DNA from: Nocardioides sp. T2.26MG-1
Lineage (GTDB): Bacteria > Actinomycetota > Actinomycetes > Propionibacteriales > Nocardioidaceae
DNA length: 64,000 bases
NCBI RefSeq assembly: GCF_950101795.1
Contig: NZ_CATNLZ010000003.1
Span: forward strand, 62,001-126,000
Reading direction: 5' to 3'
In this document: piece by piece, positions 9,774 to 17,821 of the stretch
Position numbering within the stretch: the stretch's first letter is position 1
Layout of the letters: each line of letters opens with the position of its first letter
Position numbers and translations under genes: made by a program
The notes under the pieces: generated by a model
The model's input: only the letters and a program-made list of their open reading frames with translations
Told to the model about the DNA's origin: nothing
Databases searched by the model: none

Positions 9774-10622
9774 ATGCTCCGCGCCACCCTGCTCGCCGTC
9801 ACGCTCGCCCTCGGGACGCTCCTCGGTCCCTCCTCGCCGGCCTCGGCCGGCACCGACGAGCCCGGCGGGCCCGACGGGCCCGACGAGTTCGTGATCGCGT
9901 CGTTCAACGTCCTGGGCGCCAGCCACACCGACGGCCGCCACCGCCACCACGGCTTCGACCGGTCCGAGGTGCGCCTGCCCCGGGCGATCAAGGCGCTGCG
10001 ACGGGCCTCCGCCGACGTGGTCGGGCTGCAGGAGTTCCAGCGCTCGCAGCGCGACCGGTTCGTCGCGCGGGTCGGCAAGGAGTGGGGGGTGTACTCGACG
10101 TACACCCGGAACACCGACAACTCCGTCGCCTGGCGGACCGACCGGTTCGCGTTCGTCGAGGGCTGGTCGGCCCGCGTGCCCTACTTCCACGGCCGGATGC
10201 GCAAGATGCCGATCGTGGCGCTGCGGTCGCGGCCGACCGGCCGGGTGATCTACGTGATGAACGTCCACAACCCGGCCGACAGCCACGGCGACGCGTCGGC
10301 CTGGCGCCGCCGGGCCACCTTCATCGAGCGCCGGGTCACCAGCCGGCTCACCGAGGAGCTGCAGGCCCCCGTGTTCCTGACCGGTGACATGAACGACCGG
10401 GCCGAGTTCTTCTGCCCGTTCACGGAGATCGGTGTCATGCAGTCGTTCCTCGGCGGCTCCAACCCCGTGGGTGGACCGTGCCTCCCGCCGCCCGCGGGGA
10501 TCGACTGGATCTTCGGCAACCGGTACGTCGAGTTCTCCGCGCCGCTCGTCGACCGCTCCTGGCTGGTCACCGCCGCCAGCGACCACCCGCTCGTCAGCGC
10601 GCACGTCCGGCTGGTGCCGTAG
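9774..10622 (+). CDS. Secreted endonuclease/exonuclease/phosphatase family protein
   Basis: 282 aa. Signal peptide of about 25 residues ending near ASAG. EEP-fold active-site motifs appear in order: [15 protein letters not shown] (metal-binding Glu), TGDMNDR (catalytic Asp/Asn), and the terminal [10 protein letters not shown] (catalytic His). The fold serves DNases, inositol phosphatases and sphingomyelinases; sequence alone does not decide between them. Exported, so a scavenging nuclease or phosphatase is plausible. Confidence 0.88.
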   Translation: MLRATLLAVTLALGTLLGPSSPASAGTDEPGGPDGPDEFVIASFNVLGASHTDGRHRHHGFDRSEVRLPRAIKALRRASADVVGLQEFQRSQRDRFVARVGKEWGVYSTYTRNTDNSVAWRTDRFAFVEGWSARVPYFHGRMRKMPIVALRSRPTGRVIYVMNVHNPADSHGDASAWRRRATFIERRVTSRLTEELQAPVFLTGDMNDRAEFFCPFTEIGVMQSFLGGSNPVGGPCLPPPAGIDWIFGNRYVEFSAPLVDRSWLVTAASDHPLVSAHVRLVP

Positions 10623-10628
10623 ACGCTC

Positions 10629-10916
10629 CTACCCGTTCCACCCGAGCAGCGCGCCACCCGCGGTCACGCTCGCGAACCAGAGCACCACCGCGAACACCGC
10701 CAGACCGGGCACCCAGCGCGGGTGCAGCGACCACCAGGCGCAGGCCACGACGAACAGCGCCACCCACACGAGCAGCAGCACCACCACCGCCCACCAGGGC
10801 GCGACCAGCCCGCTCGCGGCGTACAGGAAGAACGCGCACGCCATCCCGGCCATCCCGACGAACGGCCACGGCGACACGTCGGGGCGTCCGCGCGGTCGGC
10901 GCCCCGGCTTGGTCAT
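10629..10916 (-). CDS. Small three-helix membrane protein, unknown function
   Basis: 95 aa from ATG 10916 (the frame is open further upstream, but only low-complexity Ser/Thr/Arg sequence is added). A basic N-terminus ([11 protein letters not shown]) is followed by three hydrophobic segments at about residues 15-35, 40-58 and 66-88. I recognise no family with certainty. It lies 10 nt downstream of the small SPOR-like gene and probably shares its transcript, ending tail to tail with the EEP gene. Confidence 0.65.
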   Translation of the reverse strand: MTKPGRRPRGRPDVSPWPFVGMAGMACAFFLYAASGLVAPWWAVVVLLLVWVALFVVACAWWSLHPRWVPGLAVFAVVLWFASVTAGGALLGWNG

Positions 10917-10926
10917 CACGCGGGCC

Positions 10927-11112
10927 TCACTCGTCGACGTCGTCGTTCCAGACCGGGTCCTTGTCCCACTCCTCGTTGCGCCGCTCGGCGGCCTCCAGGG
11001 CGTGCTCGGCCTCCTCACGAGAGGCGTAGGGCCCGAGACGGTCGATCGGCGGGCACAGGTTGGTCTCGTCCTCGACCCGCTTGTGGCGCACGCAGTACCA
11101 GAACTGGCTCAT
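10927..11112 (-). CDS. Small SPOR-like protein
   Basis: 61 aa, too short for many gene callers. It starts [13 protein letters not shown] and continues with [20 protein letters not shown], a pattern common among small actinobacterial proteins annotated as SPOR-domain-like: a Cys pair (residues 7 and 20) and the LGPY-x-(S/T)REEA helix. Acidic C-terminus. Divergent from map with only 24 nt between the two start codons. Function not known; the two Cys might bind a metal or form a disulfide. Confidence 0.7.
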   Translation of the reverse strand: MSQFWYCVRHKRVEDETNLCPPIDRLGPYASREEAEHALEAAERRNEEWDKDPVWNDDVDE

Positions 11113-11124
11113 GTCGGTCGAAAC

Positions 11125-11136
11125 TACACTCGCCGG
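11125..11136 (+). promoter_or_regulatory. -10 element of leaderless map promoter
   Basis: TACACT at 11125-11130 is followed by 6 nt and then the GTG start of map. No Shine-Dalgarno lies between, so transcription probably starts at or next to the start codon. This is the best-placed example of a spacing seen at many genes in the window. Confidence 0.55.
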
Positions 11137-11964
11137 GTGACTCCCCCGCTCCGCGCCGTGCCCGCATCGATCCCCCGGCCCGAGTACGTCGGCAAGGACG
11201 CCCCCGCCCGGTTCACCGGCAGCGAGGTCAAGGACGCCGAGACCGTCGAGCGGATGCGGGTCGCCTGCCGGCTCGCCGCCCAGACCCGCGACCTGGTCGG
11301 CTCGCACGTCGCACCGGGGGTGACCACCGACGAGCTCGACCTGGTCGGCCACGAGTTCCTCTGCGACCACGGCGCCTACCCCTCGACGCTCGGCTACCGC
11401 GGGTTCACCAAGTCGCTGTGCACCAGCGTCAACGAGGTCGTCTGCCACGGCATCCCGGGCGACCGCGTGGTCGAGGACGGGGACATCGTCAACATCGACG
11501 TGACGGCGTACCTCGACGGCGTCCACGGCGACACCAACGCCACGTTCCTCGCCGGCGACGTCGGCGAGGAGTCACGGCTGCTGGTCGAGCGCACCCGCGA
11601 GGCGCTGGCCCGCGGCATCAAGGCGGTGCGGCCGGGGCGGCGGATCAACGTGATCGGGCGGGTGATCGAGTCATACGCCGCCCGCTTCGGCTACGGCGTG
11701 GTCCGCGAGTTCACCGGCCACGGCATCGGCACCGCCTTCCACAGCGGGCTCGTCGTGCCGCACTACGACGACCCGGCCTACGACACGGTGATCGAGGCCG
11801 GGATGACGTTCACGATCGAGCCGATGCTGAACCTCGGCACCCACGAGTGGGACATGGCCGACGACGGCTGGACGGTGCTCACCCGCGACCGGCGCCGCAG
11901 CGCGCAGTTCGAGCACACGCTGCTCGTCACCCCCACCGGCGCCGAGGTGCTGACGCTGCCTTGA
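11137..11964 (+). CDS. map: Type I methionine aminopeptidase
   Basis: 275 aa. Removes the initiator Met from new proteins; cytoplasmic dinuclear metalloenzyme. All metal ligands are visible in the pita-bread fold: His in [10 protein letters not shown] (also the substrate His region), Asp in [16 protein letters not shown], His in [10 protein letters not shown], Glu in TIEPML and Glu in QFEHTLLVT. The N-terminal extension of about 40 residues ([17 protein letters not shown]) matches the longer MetAP1c form of actinobacteria. GTG start chosen because the promoter sits directly before it; the longer open frame upstream is not coding-like. Confidence 0.95.
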   Translation: MTPPLRAVPASIPRPEYVGKDAPARFTGSEVKDAETVERMRVACRLAAQTRDLVGSHVAPGVTTDELDLVGHEFLCDHGAYPSTLGYRGFTKSLCTSVNEVVCHGIPGDRVVEDGDIVNIDVTAYLDGVHGDTNATFLAGDVGEESRLLVERTREALARGIKAVRPGRRINVIGRVIESYAARFGYGVVREFTGHGIGTAFHSGLVVPHYDDPAYDTVIEAGMTFTIEPMLNLGTHEWDMADDGWTVLTRDRRRSAQFEHTLLVTPTGAEVLTLP

Positions 11965-11986
11965 GGGCCGGGGGTCGGGCGTCGCC

Positions 11987-12436
11987 TCAGACCAGCCGGT
12001 CGAACGACGTCTCACCGGTCTCGGCGAGCCGCCGCTCGACGCGCAGCACCGCGACCTCGTGCTCGGGGTCGCCGCTCATCGTCGCGGCGAGCCGCAGGTG
12101 CGGCAGCGCCTCGGCGTACCGGCTCTGCCGCTCCAGGCACCGCCCGAGCGCGTGCCGCACCCAGTCGTCGGCGGGGTTCTCCTCGACCAGGTCGCCGAGC
12201 TCGGCCTCGGCCCGCTGCAGCTGAGCACGCATCAGGAACGCCCAGGCGCGCAGCATCCGCAACCCGCTGTTGCCGGGCTCGTCGGCCAGCGCAGGCTCGA
12301 TGACCTCGAGCGCCTCGCGGGGCGCCCGGCGGGCGAGGAGGTCGAAGGCAGTGCGGTACGCCGACTCCGGGCCGGTCTGACCCGGGAAGACGACCGGCGG
12401 CGCCTGAAGGTCCATCTGCTGGTCGAAGTCGTTCAC
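11987..12436 (-). CDS. Tetratricopeptide-repeat protein
   Basis: 149 aa from GTG 12436. Helical repeat protein with TPR-like units around residues 30-125 (AFDLLARRAPREALEVIEPAL, cut here as AFDLLARRAPREALE, then AEAELGDLVEENPADDWVRH and CLERQSRYAEALPHLRLA). No catalytic residues or signal peptide, so a cytoplasmic scaffold. Its GTG overlaps the stop of the acetyltransferase gene by 4 nt, indicating translational coupling. Confidence 0.82.
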   Translation of the reverse strand: MNDFDQQMDLQAPPVVFPGQTGPESAYRTAFDLLARRAPREALEVIEPALADEPGNSGLRMLRAWAFLMRAQLQRAEAELGDLVEENPADDWVRHALGRCLERQSRYAEALPHLRLAATMSGDPEHEVAVLRVERRLAETGETSFDRLV

Positions 12437-13002
12437 GCCTCTCCAACGCTCGCCGGGGGCGGTGGATTCCCCGGGGGGTCGTCGTGCAGGATGCGCTGGA
12501 ACAGCACGTGGTCGGTCCACTCCCCCGCGATGAACAAGAACCGCTCGGCCACGCCGTACTGCTGGAACCCGGCCTTGCGGAGCACGGCTTGTGACGGCTC
12601 GTTGGGCAGCCGCGTGCCGGCCTCGAGGCGGTGCAGGCCGAGCCCGCGCGCCTCCGTGGCCGCGTGCTCGACCAGTGCGGTGCCCAGCCCGCGGCGGGTG
12701 TGGTCGTGGGCGACCCAGTAGCCGATGGTCGCGCTCTGGAGCACCCCGCGCACGATGTTGTCGATGGCGATCCGGCCCGCCACCACGTCGCCGTGCCAGA
12801 GCACGTAGGTGTGCCGCTTGCCGCGCTCGAGGTCGGCCAGCTGCTTGTCGATCTCGGCGGCCTGCGCCTCGACGGTGAAGAAGCTCTCGGGCCGCACCGG
12901 GTCCCACGGCGCGAGGTGCTCCCGATTGTCTCGGTATGCCGCTGCGAACGCTTCCGCATCGGTGGTCTTCAGTGGCCTGATCTCGTAGCCCTCGGGAAGC
13001 AC
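12433..13002 (-). CDS. GNAT-family N-acetyltransferase (RimJ/RimL-like)
   Basis: 189 aa. Acetyl-CoA-dependent acyltransferase. Features: N-terminal EIRPLKTTDAEAFAAAY, the acetyl-CoA-binding segment IGYWVAHDHTRRGLGTALVE (about residues 93-112, with the R-x-x-G-x-G/A loop as RRGLGTA), and LRKAGFQQYGV near residue 140, typical of the RimJ/RimL class that acetylates protein N-termini or small molecules. GTG start is 6 nt after TAGCCT on the minus strand (13009-13014), predicting a leaderless mRNA. Confidence 0.88.
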   Translation of the reverse strand: MLPEGYEIRPLKTTDAEAFAAAYRDNREHLAPWDPVRPESFFTVEAQAAEIDKQLADLERGKRHTYVLWHGDVVAGRIAIDNIVRGVLQSATIGYWVAHDHTRRGLGTALVEHAATEARGLGLHRLEAGTRLPNEPSQAVLRKAGFQQYGVAERFLFIAGEWTDHVLFQRILHDDPPGNPPPPASVGEA

Positions 13003-13099
13003 CGGGACAGGCTAGCGGCCGGCTCAACCCTGCCGGATCGTCCCCGCGACGGTGTTCAATCCACGCAGGTCGTTCCCCGCACTCCACCACGCCCGGCTG

Positions 13100-13321
13100 C
13101 CCCTCCTGCTGCCGGCCGCCAAGGTCGCTGCGGTCAAGGACCTCACCCCGGACGTGTTCGGCAACGCCCGCGTCGACACGTACTGGTGCCACGAGGACGA
13201 CACGGTGCCCGCGACCGTCGTGCGGGCGCCGGCGTACGTCGAGGCCGGCGCTGACGGCGTGGTCGTGCCGGCAGCGACGACGTACGCCGACGCACAGGAG
13301 CGTGTTCGCCGCTATCCTTGA
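13100..13321 (+). pseudogene. Relic of a PEP mutase / isocitrate lyase-like gene
   Basis: The frame ending at 13321 encodes FGNARVDTYWC followed by VVRAPAYVEAGADGVVVPAA, which matches the middle of the isocitrate lyase/PEP phosphonomutase family (the NARTDxYW strand and the RAxAYVxAGADGVFVPG strand). Neither the N-terminal metal-binding half nor the C-terminus is present. The reading frame is open upstream to 13052, but similarity only begins near 13100. The relic abuts rnpB, and its stop codon lies inside the 5' end of that RNA gene. Most likely a truncated leftover; translation is doubtful. Confidence 0.6.
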
Positions 13322-13725
13322 GCCGCGGACAGGCTGGCCGGGCGACCGCGTGGAGGCAACTCCCCGAGGAAGGTCCGGGCTCCACAGGGCAGAGTGGTGG
13401 GTAACACCCACCCGGGGTGACCCGCGGGACAGTGCCACAGAGAACAGACCGCCTCTCCCCGCTCCGGCGAGGAGGGGTAAGGGTGAAACGGTGGCGTAAG
13501 AGACCACCAGCGACCGGGGCGACCCGGCCGGCTCGGCAAACCCCACTTGGAGCAAGGTCAAGAAGTCCCGTGCTTGCACGGGATGCGCGCACGTTCGAGG
13601 GCGGCCCGCCCGAGTGCGCGGGTAGACCGCTGGAGGGTGTCGGCAACGGCACCCGTAGATGGATGGTCGCCCCCCGGCTCGCCGGGGACAGAACCCGGCC
13701 TACAGGCCAGCCCGTCCGCACCCTC
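13318..13725 (+). ncRNA. rnpB: RNase P RNA (bacterial type A)
   Basis: Catalytic RNA that trims tRNA 5' ends. Recognised by its conserved landmarks: the 5' P1 strand GCGGAC (13325-13330) pairing with GTCCGC (13714-13719) at the 3' end; GAGGAAGGTCCGGGCTCCAC in the CR-I region; the GGGTAAGGGTGAAACGGTG segment (P10-P12); the CCCCACTTGGAGCAAGG stretch; GTAGATGGATGGTCGCC (CR-IV/V); and the terminal ACAGAACCCGGCCTACAGG, which contains CR-V and the 3' pairing partner. About 400 nt, normal for actinobacteria. Ends are set by P1 and are accurate to a few bases. No promoter was identified; it would lie inside the gene relic upstream. Confidence 0.96.
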
Positions 13726-13804
13726 ACCGTTCTTCCCGCGCCCGGTTGGGTACCGGTCGCGAGACCGACCAGATCCAAGGCAGGACGACGAGGAGGAGAC
13801 ACCC

Positions 13805-14173
13805 ATGGCCGTGACGAGCTTCCAGGACCTGCCCCTCGCGGACCGCGACCGCGAGTGGGACGGCGCCGCCGCCGAGAAGCGGGTGCGCGAGTGGGCCGGG
13901 GCCGAGGAGGGCCCGAACGAGAAGTACCGCGACGCGCACGTCTGGTACGACGCCGAGAACAAGGACAACTTCACCGCCTACAAGCTGCTGATCGCGGACG
14001 TCGTCGACGGTCGGCTGAAGGCCGTGCCCCGTGGAGTGATGGCGGCAGGCAACGCTATGCAGGGCTCCCGCGGCGGCGTCGACCTGCCGGAGAGGGACAT
14101 CGACCGGGTCAAGAGCTACCTGGCGAAGTACTACGACAAGCTCGGCGAGACCGCGCCCTGGGACCGAGACTGA
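13805..14173 (+). CDS. Small acidic protein with phage-associated relatives, unknown function
   Basis: 122 aa with a good ribosome site (GAGGAGGAGA 5 nt before the ATG). The central part, KLLIADVVDGRLKAVPRGVM followed by GSRGGVDLPERDID and SYLAKYYDKLGE, resembles a segment that I recall from actinobacterial proteins and from regions next to or within phage prohead-protease-type proteins: substrate-presenting strands followed by a helix of the 'D-x-x-R-v-k-x-h-l-a-x-Y-Y' type. Here it stands alone directly behind rnpB. Soluble, no signal peptide. The function is not known; a stand-alone cargo or inhibitor domain is only a guess. Confidence 0.7.
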   Translation: MAVTSFQDLPLADRDREWDGAAAEKRVREWAGAEEGPNEKYRDAHVWYDAENKDNFTAYKLLIADVVDGRLKAVPRGVMAAGNAMQGSRGGVDLPERDIDRVKSYLAKYYDKLGETAPWDRD

Positions 14174-15382
14174 TCAGCTGGTCGCGCTCAGCGCGGCCGG
14201 CGCGGAGACGAGGTGCGAGGCGAACCAGTCGTTCGCGAGCTCGCAGACCCGCTCCAGCGAGTTCGGCTCCGAGAACAGGTGCGTGGCCCCGGAGACCACG
14301 GCGACCCGGGTCGGGCTGTGCATCCGGGCGGCGGCCCAGCGGCTGAGGTCGAGGACGGTCGGGTCCGCCCCGCCGACGACCAGCAGGGTCGGTGCGCCCA
14401 CCCGGCCCAGGGCGTCGCCGGCCAGGTCGGGGCGACCGCCGCGGGACACGACGGCGCTGACCAGCCCATCGAGGTCGGCGGCCGAGCGCAGGGCGGCCGC
14501 GGCACCGGTGCTGGCGCCGAAGTAGCCGATCGGGAGCCCGCCGAGCCCCGGGAGGCCCGTGAGCCAGCGGGTCGCGGCGCTGAGGCGCCCGGCCAGCTCC
14601 TCGACGTCGAACACCCGGGCGCACGAGGACTCCTCGGCCGGGGTCAGCAGGTCCAGGAGGAGGGTGGCGAACCCGGCGCGCGAGAGCCGGCGCGCCACGT
14701 GCACGTTGCGGGGGTTATGCCGGCTGCTGCCGGCGCCGTGGGCGAAGACCACCACGCCGCGCGGCTCGTCGGGCACACGCAGCGTGCCGGCCAGGATCGC
14801 GCCGCCCGTCGGGATGCGGACCGTCCGGCCACCGGGGTCCGAGCCGTACTCGCGGCCCACGTCGAGCAGCCGGATGACCTGCTCGTCGGTGGTGGTCCGG
14901 AAGTCCTGGTAGTGGTCGGCGACCGTGGTGAACTCCGCGGGCATCTCGACGTACACGACCTCGTCGGCGCCCAGCGCGCGCGCGTTGATGCCGGGCGCGA
15001 TGACCGGCGTCGCGACCACGACGTACGCCGCCCCCACCTCGCGGGCCACCTGGCAGGCGGCCGCGGCGGTGGCGCCGGTGGCGATCCCGTCGTCGACGAT
15101 CAGGGCGACCCGGCCGGACAGGTCCAGCGGGGCACGGCCGCGGCGCAGCTGGGTGGCGCGGTCGCGCAGCATCGCGCGTTCGTCGGCCTCGAGCTCGGGC
15201 TCGCCGGGCAGGCCAGGCTTGCGCACGACGATCACGTCCAGCGGGGCGCGCAGCTCGTGCGCGACCTCCGCCGCCACCGGGACCCCGCCGCGGGGCAGCC
15301 CGAGCACGACCACGTCGGTGCCCGCCAGGTGCGACACCAGGGCAGCAAGACGACGGCCGCCGTCGATCCGGTCGAGGAACAT
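14174..15382 (-). CDS. Phosphoribosyltransferase-dienelactone hydrolase fusion (Rv0571c-like)
   Basis: 402 aa from ATG 15382 (ribosome site GAGGTG upstream). Residues 1-185 are a type I phosphoribosyltransferase domain: LGLPRGGVPVAAEVA near the N-terminus and the PRPP loop LIVDDGIATGATA. Residues 190-402 are an alpha/beta hydrolase with nucleophile Ser in GYFGASTGAA, Asp in VGGADPTV and His in SGATHLFSE. Compared with the neighbouring phosphoribosyltransferase (16966-17643), about 32 residues are missing between RKPGLPGEPELE and ADERAMLR, which removes the MGAIGEGG loop. The architecture matches M. tuberculosis Rv0571c, a DosR hypoxia-regulon gene. Substrates unknown. Confidence 0.85.
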   Translation of the reverse strand: MFLDRIDGGRRLAALVSHLAGTDVVVLGLPRGGVPVAAEVAHELRAPLDVIVVRKPGLPGEPELEADERAMLRDRATQLRRGRAPLDLSGRVALIVDDGIATGATAAAACQVAREVGAAYVVVATPVIAPGINARALGADEVVYVEMPAEFTTVADHYQDFRTTTDEQVIRLLDVGREYGSDPGGRTVRIPTGGAILAGTLRVPDEPRGVVVFAHGAGSSRHNPRNVHVARRLSRAGFATLLLDLLTPAEESSCARVFDVEELAGRLSAATRWLTGLPGLGGLPIGYFGASTGAAAALRSAADLDGLVSAVVSRGGRPDLAGDALGRVGAPTLLVVGGADPTVLDLSRWAAARMHSPTRVAVVSGATHLFSEPNSLERVCELANDWFASHLVSAPAALSATS

Positions 15383-15462
15383 CGTGGACACCTCCAGCCC
15401 TGTCCACACCACGGTCGCTCGGACCGCCGGGGGCCAGACAGAGCACCACGACCCAGGGTCCC

Positions 15463-15477
15463 GGGGCCTTCTGCCCC
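15463..15477. promoter_or_regulatory. Possible DosR/DevR-like palindrome
   Basis: GGGGC-N5-GCCCC with CTTCT in the centre, about 80 nt before the start of the fusion gene. It keeps the GGG...C..TT....CCC frame of the dormancy-regulator consensus GGGACTWWAGTCCC at about 9 of 14 positions. That is weak in DNA this GC-rich, and the support is mainly the gene context. Confidence 0.25.
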
Positions 15478-15514
15478 CGTTCCCAGGGCCTCCGGCAGCG
15501 CTCCGGCGGGACGA

Positions 15515-16966
15515 TCAGGCCCCTGTCACCGCGGCGGCCGCGAGGTCCACGCACTCCTCACGGGACCGCCCGGTGTCGACTGCGGTGCTCTCGGGCCAGG
15601 GCGCCTCGCGGTGCCGGACGGCGGCCGCGATCGCCTCGTCGGCGTCCGAGATCCCCGTCCGCGCGAGGATCCGCGCCGCCGCGCGCTGCTCGTCGAGCAG
15701 GCAGCGCAGGCACACCAGCGCGGAGCTGGTCATGACGGCGACCGCGGCCGCCCGCGCCCGGTCCTCGGCGTCCGACCACGACGCGTCGAGGATCACCGAC
15801 TCCCCCATCGCGAGCAGGGCGCCGGCGCGGCGCAGCAGCTCGTCGTACGTCGCCCGCGTATGCGTCGGGTCGTAGATGCCCTGGCCCACCGGCGCCCGGG
15901 CGGACGCCTCGGCGGGGACGCCGGCCAGCTCCTTGCGCACCCGGTCGCTGCTGAGCACCGTGCACCCGAGCCGGTCGGCGAGGTCGCCGGCGAGCGTGGT
16001 CTTGCCGGTCCCCGGCGGTCCGCCGACCAGCACCAGGCGCACCGTCCCCGCCCGCAGGTGGCGCGCCGCGAGCTCGGTGAAGCCGGCGGCCTGGTGGGCC
16101 GCCGAGCCGTGCAGCGACGCCCCGCGCAGGCAGCTGACCTTCGCCCGCACGAACGCCCGGTAGGCGACGAAGTGCTCCAGCAGGGCCTGCGGCGCCGGGT
16201 CGTCGGCGAGCTCGAGGTACGTCGAGCAGAGCAGCTCGGCGAGCTCCGGCGCGCCCAGCCACTCGAGGTCCATGGCCAGGAACGCGATGTCGTCGAGCCC
16301 GTCGACGTACCGCAGCCGGTCGTCGAACTCCAGGCAGTCCAGGATCCGCGGACCGTCGTCGAGGCAGAAGATGTCGTCGGCGAGCAGGTCCGCGTGCCCG
16401 TCCACCACCCGTCCGCGCCGCACCCGGTCGTCGAACAGCGGCTCCCGGCCCGCGAGGAACGTGTGCACCCGGGTCTCGACCTCGTCGAGGAGCGGCGACC
16501 CGATCAGGTCGGCCCCCTGCCCGTGGACCTGCGCGAAGCTGGCGTCCCACCGGCCCCGGATCGCGTCCCGGGTGCCCTCGGCGTCCACCTCCGGCCCGCG
16601 CCGGGCCCGCCCGTGGAACGCCGCCACCCGGCGGGCGATCGCGCGCACGTGGGCCGCGAGGTCCGGCACCGACTCCCGGCCCGCGACGAGGTGTGCGAGC
16701 CGCCGGTCGTCGGGCATCCGGCGCATCACCACCACCGGTTCCTCGGTGCCGTCGGGGGTGCGGAGCCCGCCGAGACCGAGGTAGACGTCCGGGGAGAACT
16801 GCCGGTTGAGCTCGACCTCGCGGGCACACACCTGGCGCCGCGCCTCGAGCGTGGTGAAGTCCAGGAAGCCGAGCCGCACCGGCCGCTTCAGCTTGTAGGC
16901 GAGGTCGCCGAGCAGCACGACCACGCCGGAGTGGGTCTCGCGGACCTCTGCGTACTGCTCCGCCAT
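15515..16966 (-). CDS. Bifunctional aminoglycoside phosphotransferase-like / P-loop kinase protein (Rv2004c-like)
   Basis: 483 aa. The N-terminal 320 residues resemble an APH/choline-kinase fold (early Lys in YKLKRPVRLGFLDF, catalytic-loop region VVDGHADLLADDIF, and the metal motif ILDCLEFDDRLRYVD). The C-terminal part is a P-loop kinase with Walker A VGGPPGTGKTTLA (about residue 335) followed by DRVRKEL and DASWSDAEDR. The architecture matches M. tuberculosis Rv2004c, a DosR-regulon protein of unknown substrate. ATG 16966 is taken as start because GGAGG lies 8 nt before it; GTG 16969 is the alternative. Overlaps the upstream phosphoribosyltransferase stop. Confidence 0.87.
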   Translation of the reverse strand: MAEQYAEVRETHSGVVVLLGDLAYKLKRPVRLGFLDFTTLEARRQVCAREVELNRQFSPDVYLGLGGLRTPDGTEEPVVVMRRMPDDRRLAHLVAGRESVPDLAAHVRAIARRVAAFHGRARRGPEVDAEGTRDAIRGRWDASFAQVHGQGADLIGSPLLDEVETRVHTFLAGREPLFDDRVRRGRVVDGHADLLADDIFCLDDGPRILDCLEFDDRLRYVDGLDDIAFLAMDLEWLGAPELAELLCSTYLELADDPAPQALLEHFVAYRAFVRAKVSCLRGASLHGSAAHQAAGFTELAARHLRAGTVRLVLVGGPPGTGKTTLAGDLADRLGCTVLSSDRVRKELAGVPAEASARAPVGQGIYDPTHTRATYDELLRRAGALLAMGESVILDASWSDAEDRARAAAVAVMTSSALVCLRCLLDEQRAAARILARTGISDADEAIAAAVRHREAPWPESTAVDTGRSREECVDLAAAAVTGA

Positions 16967-17643
16967 CACGGTGTCCTCCGCGTCCTCCCTGTCCCCCGTG
17001 TCGGCCGTGGTCCGCCGTGGCCGGCCGTCAGGAGGTCACGCACCTCGTCGTCTGAGGTGGGGTCGAAGCGCCGGTAGTGCGCGCCGACGGCGCCGAACCG
17101 CGACGGGGTCTCCACGCACAGCAGCTCGTCGGCGCCCAGACCGGACGCGGTGACGTCCGGCGCCGCGACCGGGACGGCGACGACGACCCGGGCGGCCCCG
17201 CGGGCCCGCGCGACCTGGCAGGCGACCCGGGCGGTGCTCCCGGTGGCGACGCCGTCGTCGACGACGACCGCCACCCGGCCGCGCAGGTCGGCCGGGTCCC
17301 GCTCCGCGCGCAGCCTCGCCACGCGCTCGCGCAGGGCCGCCCGCTCCCGGCCCCCGACCGACGCGAGGGCGGCCGCGCTCACGCCGGCCCGCAGGGCCAG
17401 GTCGGCGTCGAGCACCTCGACACCGCCTTCTCCGATCGCCCCCATCGCGACCTCGGGCTGCTGCGGCAGGCCGAGCTTGCGGACCACGATCACGTCGAGG
17501 GGCGCTCCCACCGCACGGGCGACCTCGGCGGCCACCGGCACCCCGCCACGCGGCAGCCCGAGCACCACCAGGTCGTCGTCTCGGTGACGCGCGAGCACGA
17601 CCTCCGCAAGCCGCCGTCCGGCCTCGGCGCGGTCCCGGAACAT
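16966..17643 (-). CDS. Phosphoribosyltransferase domain protein
   Basis: 225 aa from ATG 17643 with GAGGAGGGA upstream. Type I PRTase fold: LGLPRGGVPVAAEVA, the complete loop VAMGAIGEGGVEVLDADLAL that the fusion protein lacks, and the PRPP-binding motif VVVDDGVATGSTA. It is the first gene of a leftward operon whose next member is the APH-kinase gene. Such stand-alone PRTases occur repeatedly in hypoxia/dormancy gene sets of actinobacteria; substrate unknown. Confidence 0.88.
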   Translation of the reverse strand: MFRDRAEAGRRLAEVVLARHRDDDLVVLGLPRGGVPVAAEVARAVGAPLDVIVVRKLGLPQQPEVAMGAIGEGGVEVLDADLALRAGVSAAALASVGGRERAALRERVARLRAERDPADLRGRVAVVVDDGVATGSTARVACQVARARGAARVVVAVPVAAPDVTASGLGADELLCVETPSRFGAVGAHYRRFDPTSDDEVRDLLTAGHGGPRPTRGTGRTRRTP

Positions 17644-17821
17644 GTGGTCCCTCCTCGCTCCGATCCCGTCTCCACGGTGCGCCGCCGCCTGGCGACGGAC
17701 CAGGGGCCACCGACCGGATCGGTCGGGCCGATCGCCCGGCCCGCGGGGACCTTCGCCTCTTCCGTATCGCCGCATCAGGCTCTACAGACTGGCGGGAGAC
17801 GACCGAAGGAGGTCGGTGGCG

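Noticed and set aside
17745..17759. DosR-like box between the divergent phosphoribosyltransferase and ligase genes
   Set aside because: GGGGACCTTCGCCTC matches the consensus only in part and lacks symmetry on the right; kept as a remark, not as a feature.
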